A DNA stretch of 64,000 bases from Sphingomonas sp. QA11 (lineage in GTDB: Bacteria > Pseudomonadota > Alphaproteobacteria > Sphingomonadales > Sphingomonadaceae): assembly GCF_028473665.1 (NCBI RefSeq), contig NZ_CP098774.1:2942501-3006500 (forward strand), written 5' to 3'. The notes beneath the pieces were generated by a model, which was not told where the DNA came from, did not search any database, and was given only the letters and a program-made list of their open reading frames with translations. Numbering within the stretch: position 1 is the first letter of the stretch; each line of letters starts with the position of its first letter. Below are positions 54,060-62,286 of this stretch, piece after piece. The translations under genes and the position numbers were made by a program.

Positions 54060-54533
54060 ATGTCCCTGATCCTCGCCTTTCTCGCCCAGGTCACTCCAGT
54101 CCAGCCGATGCCCAAGGGCACCGGCCTGCCACCCCCCGGCACCGACGAAGGCGCGGTAATGGCACCGATCAACGCGATGCTCGCCGGCCTTGCCGCGCGA
54201 GATTCCGCCGCGATCCTTGCGCAGCTTCGCCCGGACGGCGGCGCCACCGTCGCCAATGAAGCGCCCAACGGCGTGCGCACGGTACGCCATATGAACTGGA
54301 CCGAGTTCGCCGCCAGCGTCAAACCCGGCCCGGAGAAATATGAAGAGCGCATCAGCAACCCGGCGATCGAGATCGACGGCGATATTGCGATGGTCTGGAC
54401 GCCCTATACCTTCTTCATCGACGGCAAGGCGCATCATTGCGGCGTGGACCATTTCGACCTGGTCCGCGACACGGGCTCCTGGAAGATCGTCAACATTACC
54501 TGGTCCGCGCGTGCCACGGGTTGCGAGGGCTGA
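54060..54533 (+). CDS. NTF2-like (SnoaL/DUF4440-type) protein
   Basis: A 157-residue protein with a short hydrophobic N-terminus (MSLILAFLAQVTPVQP) and an NTF2-like cone fold signature: helix INAMLAGLAARDSAAILAQL, then strands with AIEIDGDIAMVWTPYTFFID and a terminal HFDLVRDTGSWKIVNITW. AGGAG precedes the ATG. Such proteins bind or process small ligands, but no specific function can be given. It is followed 25 bp later by a GNAT gene. Confidence 0.7.
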   Translation: MSLILAFLAQVTPVQPMPKGTGLPPPGTDEGAVMAPINAMLAGLAARDSAAILAQLRPDGGATVANEAPNGVRTVRHMNWTEFAASVKPGPEKYEERISNPAIEIDGDIAMVWTPYTFFIDGKAHHCGVDHFDLVRDTGSWKIVNITWSARATGCEG

Positions 54534-54558
54534 TCTTGATCAAATCCCTTCTCCCGCC

Positions 54559-55017
54559 ATGAGCGGCATCACCTTCCGCCCGGCCACCGCCGGCGGCCTT
54601 CCCGCCATCGTCGCGCTGCTTGACGATGACGAGCACAGCAAGGGGCGGGAGGCCCCGAGCCTGCCGCTCGACCAGCGTTATTTTGCCGCGTTCGAGGCGA
54701 TCGCCGCCGATCCGAACCAGATGCAGGTCGTCGCCGAACTCGACGGTGAAGTGGTCGGCACGATGCAGTTGAGCTTCCTGCCCGGTATCGCCTTTCGCGG
54801 CGGCTGGCGCGGGCAGATCGAGGCGGTCCGCATCGCCAGCAATCTGCGCGGCCAGGGACTGGGCCAGCAGATGATCGCTTGGGCGGTCGAGCGTTTCCGC
54901 GAGCGGGGTTGCGGCATGGCGCAGCTTACCTCGATGTCGACGCGTATCGACGCCCACCGCTTCTACGAGACCATGGGCTGGAAGAAGAGCCATGCAGGGT
55001 TCAAGCTGAAGCTCTGA
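54559..55017 (+). CDS. GNAT-family N-acetyltransferase
   Basis: A 152-residue acetyltransferase with the acetyl-CoA-binding loop RIASNLRGQGLGQQMIAWAV (Q/RxxGxG) and a C-terminal AHRFYETMGWKKSHAGFKL typical of GNAT. ATG 54559 starts directly at the domain; the longer open frame overlaps the previous gene. Substrate unknown. It lies in the same direction as the dienoyl-CoA reductase and MaoC genes. Confidence 0.85.
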   Translation: MSGITFRPATAGGLPAIVALLDDDEHSKGREAPSLPLDQRYFAAFEAIAADPNQMQVVAELDGEVVGTMQLSFLPGIAFRGGWRGQIEAVRIASNLRGQGLGQQMIAWAVERFRERGCGMAQLTSMSTRIDAHRFYETMGWKKSHAGFKLKL

Positions 55018-55041
55018 AGAAACAACGCAAGGGAGTTGGAT

Positions 55042-55821
55042 ATGGCCGAGGGCTTCGATTTCACCGGCAAGACAGTGATGGTCTTTGGCGGGACCAGCGG
55101 CATCAACCTGGGCATCGCCAAGTCCTTTGCGCGACGCGGGGCGAAGCTGGGTGTCGCCAGCCGCAGCCAGGACAAGGTCGACGCAGCCGTCGCGGCGTTG
55201 TCGGGCGAGACCCCCGCGCTCGGCTACAGCCTCGACGTTCGCGACTATGAGGCGGTGAAGGCAGCGATCGACGATTTCCGCGCTCAGCGCGGCACGATCG
55301 ACGTGCTGGTGTCGGGCGCGGCCGGCAATTTCCCCGTGCCGGCAGCGATGCTGAGTTCCAACGGCTTCAAGGCGGTCGCCGAGATCGACACGCTCGGCAC
55401 CTTCCATGTGATGCGCGCCGCCTATGAGCACCTGACCAAGCCGGGCGCGAGCATCATCAACATCTCCGCGCCGCAAGCCTTCATCGCGACACCGATGCAG
55501 GTGCATGTCTGCGCCGCCAAGGCCGGAGTCGACATGATCACCAAGACGCTGGCGATCGAATGGGGACCTGAAGGTGTGCGCGTGAACTCGGTCTCGCCCG
55601 GCCCGATCGCCGGCACCGAAGGCATGGAACGCCTTGCCCCCACGCCCGAGGCCAAGGCACGCTCCGCCAAAGCGGTGCCGCTCGGACGGATGGGCACGGT
55701 GGATGATGTCGCCGATGTCTGCCTGTTCCTTGCCTCGCCCTACGCCCGCTATGTATCGGGCGTCGTGCTACCGGCCGATGGCGGCTGGACGGCAGGGCGC
55801 AGTCTTGGAGGAATCGGTTGA
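55042..55821 (+). CDS. SDR oxidoreductase of the 2,4-dienoyl-CoA reductase type
   Basis: A 259-residue Rossmann enzyme starting at ATG 55042, six bases after GGGAG. The NADP-binding GGTSGINLGIAKSFARRGAK and the motif SPGPIAGTEGMERL match peroxisomal-type 2,4-dienoyl-CoA reductases. As in that subgroup, the usual SDR Tyr of YxxxK is absent (VCAAK) while Lys is kept. The likely role is reduction of unsaturated acyl-CoA during fatty-acid breakdown. The stop overlaps the MaoC start (TGATG), so the two are coupled. Confidence 0.83.
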   Translation: MAEGFDFTGKTVMVFGGTSGINLGIAKSFARRGAKLGVASRSQDKVDAAVAALSGETPALGYSLDVRDYEAVKAAIDDFRAQRGTIDVLVSGAAGNFPVPAAMLSSNGFKAVAEIDTLGTFHVMRAAYEHLTKPGASIINISAPQAFIATPMQVHVCAAKAGVDMITKTLAIEWGPEGVRVNSVSPGPIAGTEGMERLAPTPEAKARSAKAVPLGRMGTVDDVADVCLFLASPYARYVSGVVLPADGGWTAGRSLGGIG

Positions 55822-56273
55822 TGGCCGGCAAATATTATGACGAATGGCAGGTGGGCGACCGGATCGTCCACGAGATCCGCCGCACAGTGACCGAGACCGA
55901 CAATCTGCTGATCTCCACCCTTACCCATAATCCGCAGCCGTTGCATCTCGACGCCGATTATGCCGGCGGGACCGAGTTCGGCCGGATCGTCGTCAACGGC
56001 ACTTTCACCTTTGCACTGATGATCGGCGTGTCGGTCGGGGACACGACACTTGGCACGCTGGTGGCCAATCTCGGTTACGACAAGCTGGTGATGCCGAAAC
56101 CCGTGTTCATCGGCGACACGTTGCGAGGCGAGACCGAGGTCGTTGAGTTGCGCGACAGCAAGTCACGGCCCGATGCCGGGCTGGTGACGTTCCGCCACCG
56201 GATGTTGAACCAGCGGGACGAAGAGGTCTGTTCGTGCCTCAGGACCGCCCTGATGCGGAAGAAGCCGGCCTGA
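55821..56273 (+). CDS. MaoC-family acyl-CoA hydratase/dehydratase
   Basis: A 150-residue hot-dog-fold enzyme. The hydratase motif NPQPLHLDADYAGGTEFGR carries the catalytic His/Asp pattern, and RIVVNGTFTFALMIGVSVGD follows. The ATG overlaps the SDR stop. It probably adds or removes water on an enoyl- or methyl-branched acyl-CoA (the family includes mesaconyl-CoA hydratases). Together with the dienoyl-CoA reductase it fits acyl-CoA degradation. A dispersed repeat begins three bases after the stop. Confidence 0.87.
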   Translation: MAGKYYDEWQVGDRIVHEIRRTVTETDNLLISTLTHNPQPLHLDADYAGGTEFGRIVVNGTFTFALMIGVSVGDTTLGTLVANLGYDKLVMPKPVFIGDTLRGETEVVELRDSKSRPDAGLVTFRHRMLNQRDEEVCSCLRTALMRKKPA

Positions 56274-56275
56274 AT

Positions 56276-56445
56276 TTCCCTGTTCCTGCGCCGATAACAG
56301 GGAATTTTATTTTTTCCTGGATCGAAAATCGCCATTTCGTCCAAATTATTCAATAAGTTCATATGTTTGAATAGATTTCCCTGTTATGCAGGAACAGGGA
56401 ATTCTTCCGGGCATAACAGGGCAATCTCCGCCCGGAACAGGCAAA
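56276..56445 (+). repeat. Intergenic element built from AACAGGGA motifs, copy 2
   Basis: TTCCCTGTT at 56276, TAACAGGGAA at 56295, TTCCCTGTTATGC at 56377, GAACAGGGAATT at 56392, TAACAGGGCAATC at 56414 and GGAACAGGCAAATT at 56435 repeat the motif set seen at 32829-33013 in the same order. The best-conserved block is TTCCCTGTTATGC(A)GGAACAGGG. The spacer between inner motifs is AT-rich in both copies. Confidence 0.72.
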
Positions 56446-56915
56446 TTCAGTGGCCAGCGATGAGAATGAGCGCGGGTGAAGCCTGAGGTTTCACCCCGGC
56501 ATGATCGTTATCCTTTTCGCGCCGCGATTGAATCGATCCCTCCGGTTACCGGAGGCAGCGGTGCCGTAACGCATCCCCGATAACTCCTACCTAATCGAGC
56601 AAGCATCTCGGTGCGCCTGTTGCTGAGCGCGGAGTGGCGATCCCTCGCTTTACCTCCTGGAATCACCCAGAAATGGAGTCGGCAACGCCTATCCCCCGGC
56701 ACATGCGTGGGAGGGAATCTCTCGATAAGGCAGCCCGATCGTTGACATTGGAAATAAATACACAGACAAATACACGGCGCGCGAGAAAGACCAATAATCG
56801 GTGCGTGGTTTGTGATCCGGGGGAGGACCCTTGCAGCGGGTGCACGTCAAACGACGCGGCCGGCGCAAGCATGCCCTTCCCCAAGAACGGACGATATCGC
56901 GAGGGGAGCCTGAAG
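56446..56915. other. Non-coding stretch upstream of the esterase gene
   Basis: This 470-bp stretch has no convincing gene. An in-frame extension of the esterase exists from 56634, but it lacks a ribosome site, encodes a Cys/Arg-rich leader without export features, and is AT-richer than coding regions nearby. A TTGACA at 56742-56747 may belong to the esterase promoter, but no well-spaced -10 element is clear. Confidence 0.5.
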
Positions 56916-57980
56916 ATGAAATCGGCCTACTGCCTGGGTGCCGCAATCCTGATGTTCGTGGCGAGCCCTGGCGGCGCTCAAGTGACGACGAACGCGCCCC
57001 CGCCCGTCGCCGGCGCGCTGCCGGTAACGATCGAGCGAATCAAGATCCACTCGGCGGCCATCATGGGCAATCTGGAAGGCGAGACCGCTGACCGCGACGT
57101 GATCGTGGTGCTGCCGCCGAGTTACGCGAAGAGCCCGCGGCGCCGCTATCCCGTCGTCTATGCCCTTCACGGCTATTCGATCGGCGCTAACCAGTGGACC
57201 AGGGAAATCCATGTTCCGCAGACGATCGAGGGTGGCTTCGCCAAGGGCGCGAAGGACATGATCCTGGTCTTTCCCGACAGCAAGACCATCCACAACGGAT
57301 CGATGTATTCAAGCTCGGCGACGACCGGGGACTTCGAGGCCTTCGTGGCGCGCGACCTGGTCGCCTATATCGATGCCCATTATCGGACGCTGGCGCGACG
57401 GGAGAGCCGCGGGCTGGCGGGCCATTCGATGGGCGGATATGGCACCAGCCGGATCGGCATGAAGCATCCGGAGGTGTTCGGCGCTCTCTATATGATGAGC
57501 CCATGTTGCCTGTCGGCGCGCCAGGGCGGCCAGTTCAATGCGGAGGCGGCGGCGGCACTTGCGGCCGTGAAGGTGCCGGCGGATTCAGCCAAGTTGCCGT
57601 TCGGGCTGAGAGCGCAACTGGCGAGCGCCGCGGCATGGTCGCCCAACCCGAAGAACCCGCCGCTCTATCTCGACCTGCCGGTGAAGGACGGCGTGGCCCA
57701 GCCGGACGTCCTCGCGCGATGGGCGGCCAATGCGCCACTGGCCATTGTCGACCAGTATATCGGCAACCTGCGGCACTATCGTGCGATCTCGATCGATGTC
57801 GGAGACAGGGACGGACTGAAAGTCGACGCGGAGAAGCTTCACACCGTGCTCGACAGCTATGCCATCGCCAACGGCTTCGAAATCTATCCAGGCGACCACA
57901 CCAACAATGTCGCAATCCGGTTCCAGGATCAGGTGATCCCGTTCTTCAGCCGCAATCTCGTCTTCGAGAAGAACCGTTGA
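56916..57980 (+). CDS. Secreted alpha/beta-hydrolase of the esterase D (Esterase/PHB depolymerase-like) family
   Basis: A 354-residue exported hydrolase. ATG 56916 follows GAGGGGAG by seven bases and begins a signal peptide (SAYCLGAAILMFVASPGGAQ). The fold signatures are YPVVYALHGYSIGANQWT, the nucleophile Ser in GLAGHSMGGYGTS, an acid in DVGDRDGL and the His in IYPGDHTNNV. It resembles feruloyl or S-formylglutathione-type esterases that remove acyl groups from carbohydrates or small esters. Substrate unknown. Confidence 0.85.
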   Translation: MKSAYCLGAAILMFVASPGGAQVTTNAPPPVAGALPVTIERIKIHSAAIMGNLEGETADRDVIVVLPPSYAKSPRRRYPVVYALHGYSIGANQWTREIHVPQTIEGGFAKGAKDMILVFPDSKTIHNGSMYSSSATTGDFEAFVARDLVAYIDAHYRTLARRESRGLAGHSMGGYGTSRIGMKHPEVFGALYMMSPCCLSARQGGQFNAEAAAALAAVKVPADSAKLPFGLRAQLASAAAWSPNPKNPPLYLDLPVKDGVAQPDVLARWAANAPLAIVDQYIGNLRHYRAISIDVGDRDGLKVDAEKLHTVLDSYAIANGFEIYPGDHTNNVAIRFQDQVIPFFSRNLVFEKNR

Positions 57981-58053
57981 AGTTGCCGACACGAAGAGAA
58001 TGGCCAATCCCGACCGCAATCGAACGATCATCGACCATCAGAGGAAGACAATC

Positions 58054-58425
58054 ATGAAGCCTGGCTACGCAGCCGCCGCTATGCTGATCTTTGCGACCCC
58101 GGCCTTGCCGGCCCATGCTCAGGATTTCGATCCGATGGCGTTAGCCGACACCAACGCCGACGGCAAGGTGAGCCTGGCCGAGGCGACTGCTTTTTCCGCT
58201 CAGGGCTGGACCTTCGTCGATCAGTCGAACGCGGGGAAGATCAAGAAGGAGACCCTGCCCGACTTCATGCAGCCTTCCTTCGCGAGCACGAAGGCGGACG
58301 CCGAAGGCTATGTCTCCAAGGATGCGTTCCTCGCGGCCGTGCCCGATCGTTTCAAGGCAGCCGATACGAACGCGGACGGTTTCCTCAGCGATGCCGAGCT
58401 TCGAGGCTTTCTCGGAATGCCGTGA
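58054..58425 (+). CDS. Small secreted EF-hand calcium-binding protein
   Basis: A 123-residue protein with a signal peptide (to about residue 22, ALPAHAQ) and two canonical EF-hand loops, DTNADGKVSLAE and DTNADGFLSDAE, each with Asp/Asn/Ser/Glu ligands at positions 1, 3, 5, 9 and 12. AGAGGAAG precedes ATG 58054. It probably binds calcium in the periplasm as a buffer or sensor. It follows the esterase by 73 bp on the same strand and is convergent with sufA. Confidence 0.88.
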   Translation: MKPGYAAAAMLIFATPALPAHAQDFDPMALADTNADGKVSLAEATAFSAQGWTFVDQSNAGKIKKETLPDFMQPSFASTKADAEGYVSKDAFLAAVPDRFKAADTNADGFLSDAELRGFLGMP

Positions 58426-58434
58426 TCATGCGGC

Positions 58435-58462
58435 ATCTTCCCCGCACGGGCGGCGGGAAGAT
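58435..58462. terminator. Stem-loop between convergent EF-hand and sufA genes
   Basis: ATCTTCCC at 58435 pairs with GGGAAGAT at 58455 across a GC-rich loop. There is no T-run, but the position between two converging genes suits a bidirectional terminator. Confidence 0.4.
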
Positions 58463-58471
58463 CGGATCGTT

Positions 58472-58825
58472 TCAGACCGTGAAGCTTTCCCCGCACCCGC
58501 ATTCGCCCTTGGCGTTGGGGTTCTGGAATACGAAGCCGGCGGTGAAATCATCCTCGACCCAGCTCATGGTCGATCCGATCAGGTAGAGGATCGACCCGCC
58601 GTCGACGAACAACGTCCCGCCCGGCGTTTCGATACGCTCGTCGAACGGCTTGGCCTCAGTGACATAGTCGACCGAGTAGGCGAGCCCGGAGCAGCCGCGA
58701 CGCGGCGTGGACAGCTTGACGCCGATCGCGCCCTCGGGCGCCTTGCCCATCAGCTCGGCGATCCGCGCCTCGGCGGTCGGGGTCAGGATCAGCGCCGCGG
58801 GGCGCACGCGCGTGGTCGTCGCCAT
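58472..58825 (-). CDS. sufA: A-type iron-sulfur carrier protein
   Basis: A 117-residue HesB/IscA-family protein. The three cluster cysteines are in RRGCSGLAYSVDYV and at the end in GECGCGESF. ATG 58825 overlaps the sufT stop (TGATG). It receives Fe-S clusters from SufBCD and delivers them to apoproteins. Last gene of the visible SUF operon. Confidence 0.93.
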   Translation of the reverse strand: MATTTRVRPAALILTPTAEARIAELMGKAPEGAIGVKLSTPRRGCSGLAYSVDYVTEAKPFDERIETPGGTLFVDGGSILYLIGSTMSWVEDDFTAGFVFQNPNAKGECGCGESFTV

Positions 58826-59292
58826 CACAGCATCCCCAGTTCGAGCTTGGCGTCGTCGCTCATCTTCTGCGGATCCCAGGGCGGATCCCAGACGAGATTG
58901 ACGTCCGCGGTGCCGACGCCCGGCACCGATCCGACGCGCAGTTCCACCTCGGCGGGCATGGATTCAGCAACCGGGCAATGCGGCGTGGTGAGCGTCATCG
59001 TCACCGAGGCATGGCCTTCATCGGTTACCTCGACGCCGTAGATCAGACCGAGATCGTAGATGTTCACCGGAATCTCCGGATCGTAGATCTCCTTCAGCGC
59101 ATCGACCACCGCCTCATACAGCGCGCCGCCCGGCTCGCCGGTGGAAAGCGCCTCGGGCTTCTGTGCCAGGAAACCTTCGAGATAGTCGCGCTTGCGCTCG
59201 AACGTTTCGGTCACCCCGCCATCGACGCGCGCCTTGGGCGGCGCCTCGACCGAGGCGACCTCTTCAACCACAATCTTCCGCTCTTCGTTCAT
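58825..59292 (-). CDS. sufT: SUF-associated MIP18/DUF59 protein SufT
   Basis: A 155-residue protein with a charged N-terminal extension and the DUF59 core IYDPEIPVNIYDLGLIYGVE and MTLTTPHCPVAESMPAEV, including the conserved Cys of the PHCP turn. SufT-type proteins help Fe-S maturation when iron or demand is limiting. It lies seven bases after sufS and overlaps sufA. Confidence 0.92.
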   Translation of the reverse strand: MNEERKIVVEEVASVEAPPKARVDGGVTETFERKRDYLEGFLAQKPEALSTGEPGGALYEAVVDALKEIYDPEIPVNIYDLGLIYGVEVTDEGHASVTMTLTTPHCPVAESMPAEVELRVGSVPGVGTADVNLVWDPPWDPQKMSDDAKLELGML

Positions 59293-59299
59293 GCGAACC

Positions 59300-60514
59300 C
59301 TACCCGAAAATCCGTGTTACCCGCTCGATCCCGCGCACCAGCGCATCCACGTCAGCCGCGCCGTTATAGACGCCAAAGCTCGCCCGTGCCGTCGCCGGCA
59401 CGCCCAGCGCCTCCATCAACGGCTGAGCGCAATGATGCCCGGCGCGGATCGCGACCCGCTCCTCGTCCAAGATGGTGCCGATGTCGTGCGGATGCACCCC
59501 CTCGATCGAGAAACTGACGATCCCGGCCGAATCCTCGGGGCCGTAGAGCGTCACCGAATTGATCTGCGACAATGCCTCGCGCGTCTTCGCGACCAGAGCC
59601 GTTTCGTGCGCGTGGATCGCGTCGAGGCCAATGCGCTCGACATAGTCGATCGCGGCATGCAAGCCGAGCGCGCCGACGATGTGCGGCGTCCCCGCCTCGA
59701 AACGGCCCGGCGGCGGGGCATAGGTGGTTTTCGCGAAGGTGACCCGGTCGATCATCGATCCGCCGCCCTGATAGGGCGGCATCGCCTCGAGCAGTTCAGG
59801 CCGCGCCCACAGCACGCCAATGCCGGTCGGGCCATAGAGCTTGTGGCCGGAGAAGACGTAGAAATCGCAGTCGAGCGCCGCGACATCCACGGCCATGCGC
59901 GGCACCGCTTGGCAGCCGTCGAGCAGGATCTTCGCGCCGACCGAATGGGCGATATCGGCAGCGCACCGCGCATCCAGAAGCGACCCGAGCACGTTCGAGA
60001 CATGCGCCAGCGCGACCAGCTTGTGGGCAGGCGTGATCATCGCGGCCATCGCGTCGAGATCGATACGGTGATCAGGGGTGAGTGGGATGACGTCGATCGC
60101 GGCACCGACACGCTCCGCGGCCATCTGCCACGGGACGATGTTGGAGTGATGCTCAAGCGTCGAGAGCAGGATTCGGTCGCCCGCCGTCAACTGCTCGCGC
60201 GCCCAGCATTGGGCGACGAGGTTGATGCCCTCGGTCGCGCCACGCACGAACACGATCTCGTCGGCGCTGCCGGCACCGATGAAGCGGGCGACCTTCTTGC
60301 GCGCCGCCTCATAGGCAAGCGTCATGTCGGCCGAGCGCTGGTACACGCCGCGATGAACGGTGGCGTAGGTTTCGGCATAGGCGCGGTCGATCGCGTCGAT
60401 CACGGGCCGCGGCTTTTGCGCCGTCGCCGCGGTGTCGAGATAGGCCCAGCCCTGCGGGATCGCCGGGAAGTCGGCGAGCAGGTCGAGCGGGCGGGTGGCG
60501 GTGAGCGTGGTCAT
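59300..60514 (-). CDS. sufS: Cysteine desulfurase SufS
   Basis: A 404-residue PLP enzyme that supplies sulfur from cysteine for Fe-S assembly. PLP lysine lies in FYVFSGHKLYGPTG. The persulfide cysteine is in IRAGHHCAQPL, a class II pattern. Other blocks are RGATEGINLVAQ and LEHHSNIVPW. Length is normal. It is separated from sufD by 172 bp containing intergenic repeats. Confidence 0.95.
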   Translation of the reverse strand: MTTLTATRPLDLLADFPAIPQGWAYLDTAATAQKPRPVIDAIDRAYAETYATVHRGVYQRSADMTLAYEAARKKVARFIGAGSADEIVFVRGATEGINLVAQCWAREQLTAGDRILLSTLEHHSNIVPWQMAAERVGAAIDVIPLTPDHRIDLDAMAAMITPAHKLVALAHVSNVLGSLLDARCAADIAHSVGAKILLDGCQAVPRMAVDVAALDCDFYVFSGHKLYGPTGIGVLWARPELLEAMPPYQGGGSMIDRVTFAKTTYAPPPGRFEAGTPHIVGALGLHAAIDYVERIGLDAIHAHETALVAKTREALSQINSVTLYGPEDSAGIVSFSIEGVHPHDIGTILDEERVAIRAGHHCAQPLMEALGVPATARASFGVYNGAADVDALVRGIERVTRIFG

Positions 60515-60526
60515 GCGCTAGCGCCC

Positions 60527-60686
60527 AGAACCCTTCGCCCCTTATGGGAGAAGGTGGCGCGCAGCGCCGGATGAGGGGGAATGAGGTTCGGGATGCTCGC
60601 AAGCATCCCCCTCACCCTTCCCATGCCTTCAGCATGGGCCCCTTCCCTCTCCCACAGGGGGAGAGGGAGAAGAAGACTCTCCCCGC
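60527..60686. repeat. REP-like palindromic repeat between sufD and sufS
   Basis: The gap contains two related palindromic units. GGGAGAAGGTGGCGCGCAGC then GGATGAGGGGG (60546-60580) is answered by CCCCCTCACCC (60606). CCCTCTCCC-ACAGG-GGGAGAGGG (about 60649-60671) forms a hairpin. This is the usual look of dispersed REP-type elements in proteobacteria, here inserted within an operon. Confidence 0.6.
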
Positions 60687-61439
60687 TCACAGCATCCGCT
60701 CCAGCGCAGCCTGCGCCGCCGTTTCCAGCGCCTCGCGCTCGCCCGCATCGGCAACGTCGTCGAACACCGATCCGATGAACGCGCGCAGCAGCAGCGCCTT
60801 GGCTTCGGCCGGCGCGATGCCGCGGCTGGCGAGGTAGAAGAGCGCCATCGCGTCGAGTTCACCGACGGTCGCGCCATGCGCGCACTTCACGTCGTCGGCG
60901 TAGATTTCCAATTCGGGCTTGGCGTTGGCGGTCGCGGTTCGCGTCAGCAGCATTGCCTTCACCGACTGGCTCGCATCGGTCTTCTGCGCATCGCGTGCGA
61001 CCGCGACCTTGCCGAGATAGCTGCCGGTCGCGCGCGCGCCGAGCACCGAGCGGACGACCTGGTTGCTGGTGGCGTTCGGCTCGATGTGGCGCATCGTGGT
61101 CACGATCTCCAGCGTCTGCTCGCCGCCGCCGAGCATCGCCCCGCCAAGCTCGAAATGCGCGCCGTCGTGCAATGTCACATCGATCGCCACCCGGCCGAGC
61201 TTGCCGCCGGTGTTGAGCACATGGAACGTCGCCCGCGCTCCCGCCGCGAGGATGACGGCATAATCGCGGATCGCCACCGTATCGGTATCAGCGTCCTGCA
61301 CGATGACGCGCGTGATCTCCTCACCGGCTGCGACATGGATCGTCTCCGGGGTTGCCACCGGCCAAACGGTCGCGACAGCGTCCAGATCACTATAGCGCCA
61401 CGCTTCATCGCGGCGGGTGGGGATAGCAAGCGAGGTCAT
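60687..61439 (-). CDS. sufD: Fe-S assembly scaffold protein SufD
   Basis: A 250-residue SufBD-core protein: N-terminal TRRDEAWRYSDLDAV, then the beta-helical core (GAHFELGGAMLGGGEQTLEI), and the C-terminal CAHGATVGELDAMALFYLAS with the conserved Cys-Ala-His. It is shorter than E. coli SufD (about 420), as usual in alphaproteobacteria. It forms SufBC2D with SufB and SufC. Confidence 0.93.
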   Translation of the reverse strand: MTSLAIPTRRDEAWRYSDLDAVATVWPVATPETIHVAAGEEITRVIVQDADTDTVAIRDYAVILAAGARATFHVLNTGGKLGRVAIDVTLHDGAHFELGGAMLGGGEQTLEIVTTMRHIEPNATSNQVVRSVLGARATGSYLGKVAVARDAQKTDASQSVKAMLLTRTATANAKPELEIYADDVKCAHGATVGELDAMALFYLASRGIAPAEAKALLLRAFIGSVFDDVADAGEREALETAAQAALERML

Positions 61440-61460
61440 AGCGCACGCCCCATCGTCGCG

Positions 61461-61520
61461 CCTTCGCGTCTCCGCGTGAGCACGTAATTGGATTCACGCG
61501 AAGACGCGAAGACGCGAAGG
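61461..61520. repeat. Inverted CTTCGCGTCT repeat between sufC and sufD
   Basis: CCTTCGCGTCTCCGCGTGA at 61461-61479 is mirrored by TCACGCGAAGACGCGAAG and a further GACGCGAAGG at 61494-61520. This forms a long stem within the operon; a common intergenic palindrome type, with possible effect on mRNA stability. Confidence 0.6.
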
Positions 61521-61542
61521 AAAAGGGAAATGCCTGCGGCGC

Positions 61543-62286
61543 TCACGCTGCCATCGCTCCATAGCCCTCGGCTTCGAGCTCAAGCGCCAGCTCGGGACCG
61601 CCCGAGCGCACGATCCGGCCGTCCGCCAGCACATGCACGAAGTCCGGCTTCACATAATCAAGCAGCCGCTGGTAATGCGTGATCAGCAGCACCGCCTTGT
61701 CGGGCGCGCGCATGATACGGTTGATGCCGTCGCCGACGACGCGCAGCGCGTCGATGTCGAGGCCGGAATCGGTCTCGTCGAGGATCGCCAGCTTCGGGCC
61801 GATGATGCCCATCTGGACCATCTCGTTGCGCTTCTTCTCGCCGCCGGAGAAACCGACATTGACCGGACGCTTGAGCATCTCCTGGTCCATCGACAGCAGG
61901 TCGGCCTGGGCGCGGGCAAGCTTCAGGAACTCGCCGCCCGACAGTGGCACCTCGCCGCGCACCTTGCGCTGCGCGTTCAGCGCCTCGCGCAGGAACTGGA
62001 CATTGGACACGCCGGGAATCTCGACCGGATACTGGAAGCCGAGGAACAGGCCCGCCGCCGCGCGCTCGTGCGGCGCCATCTCAAGCAGATCCTGACCGGC
62101 GAAGCTGACCGAACCCGAGGTTACTTCGTAACCGGGCCGCCCGCCGAGCACATAGCCAAGCGTCGACTTGCCCGCACCGTTCGGCCCCATGATCGCATGC
62201 ACCTCGCCCGCGTTCACGCTGAGCGAGAGGCCCTTGAGGATTTCCTTGCCGTCGATTTCGGCACGGAGGTTTTCGATTTTCAACAT
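61543..62286 (-). CDS. sufC: Fe-S assembly ATPase SufC
   Basis: A 247-residue ABC-type ATPase: Walker A IMGPNGAGKSTLGYVL, signature NVGFSGGEKKRNEM, Walker B LAILDETDSGLDIDALRVV. ATG 62286 overlaps the stop of the small upstream gene (TGATG). It powers cluster assembly on SufB/SufD and is not part of a membrane transporter. Confidence 0.95.
   Translation of the reverse strand: MLKIENLRAEIDGKEILKGLSLSVNAGEVHAIMGPNGAGKSTLGYVLGGRPGYEVTSGSVSFAGQDLLEMAPHERAAAGLFLGFQYPVEIPGVSNVQFLREALNAQRKVRGEVPLSGGEFLKLARAQADLLSMDQEMLKRPVNVGFSGGEKKRNEMVQMGIIGPKLAILDETDSGLDIDALRVVGDGINRIMRAPDKAVLLITHYQRLLDYVKPDFVHVLADGRIVRSGGPELALELEAEGYGAMAA

Noticed and set aside
55042..55821. Loss of the SDR catalytic Tyr as a sign of an inactive enzyme
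   Set aside because: The 2,4-dienoyl-CoA reductase subgroup normally lacks this Tyr, and the SPGPIAGTEGMERL motif supports that subgroup.
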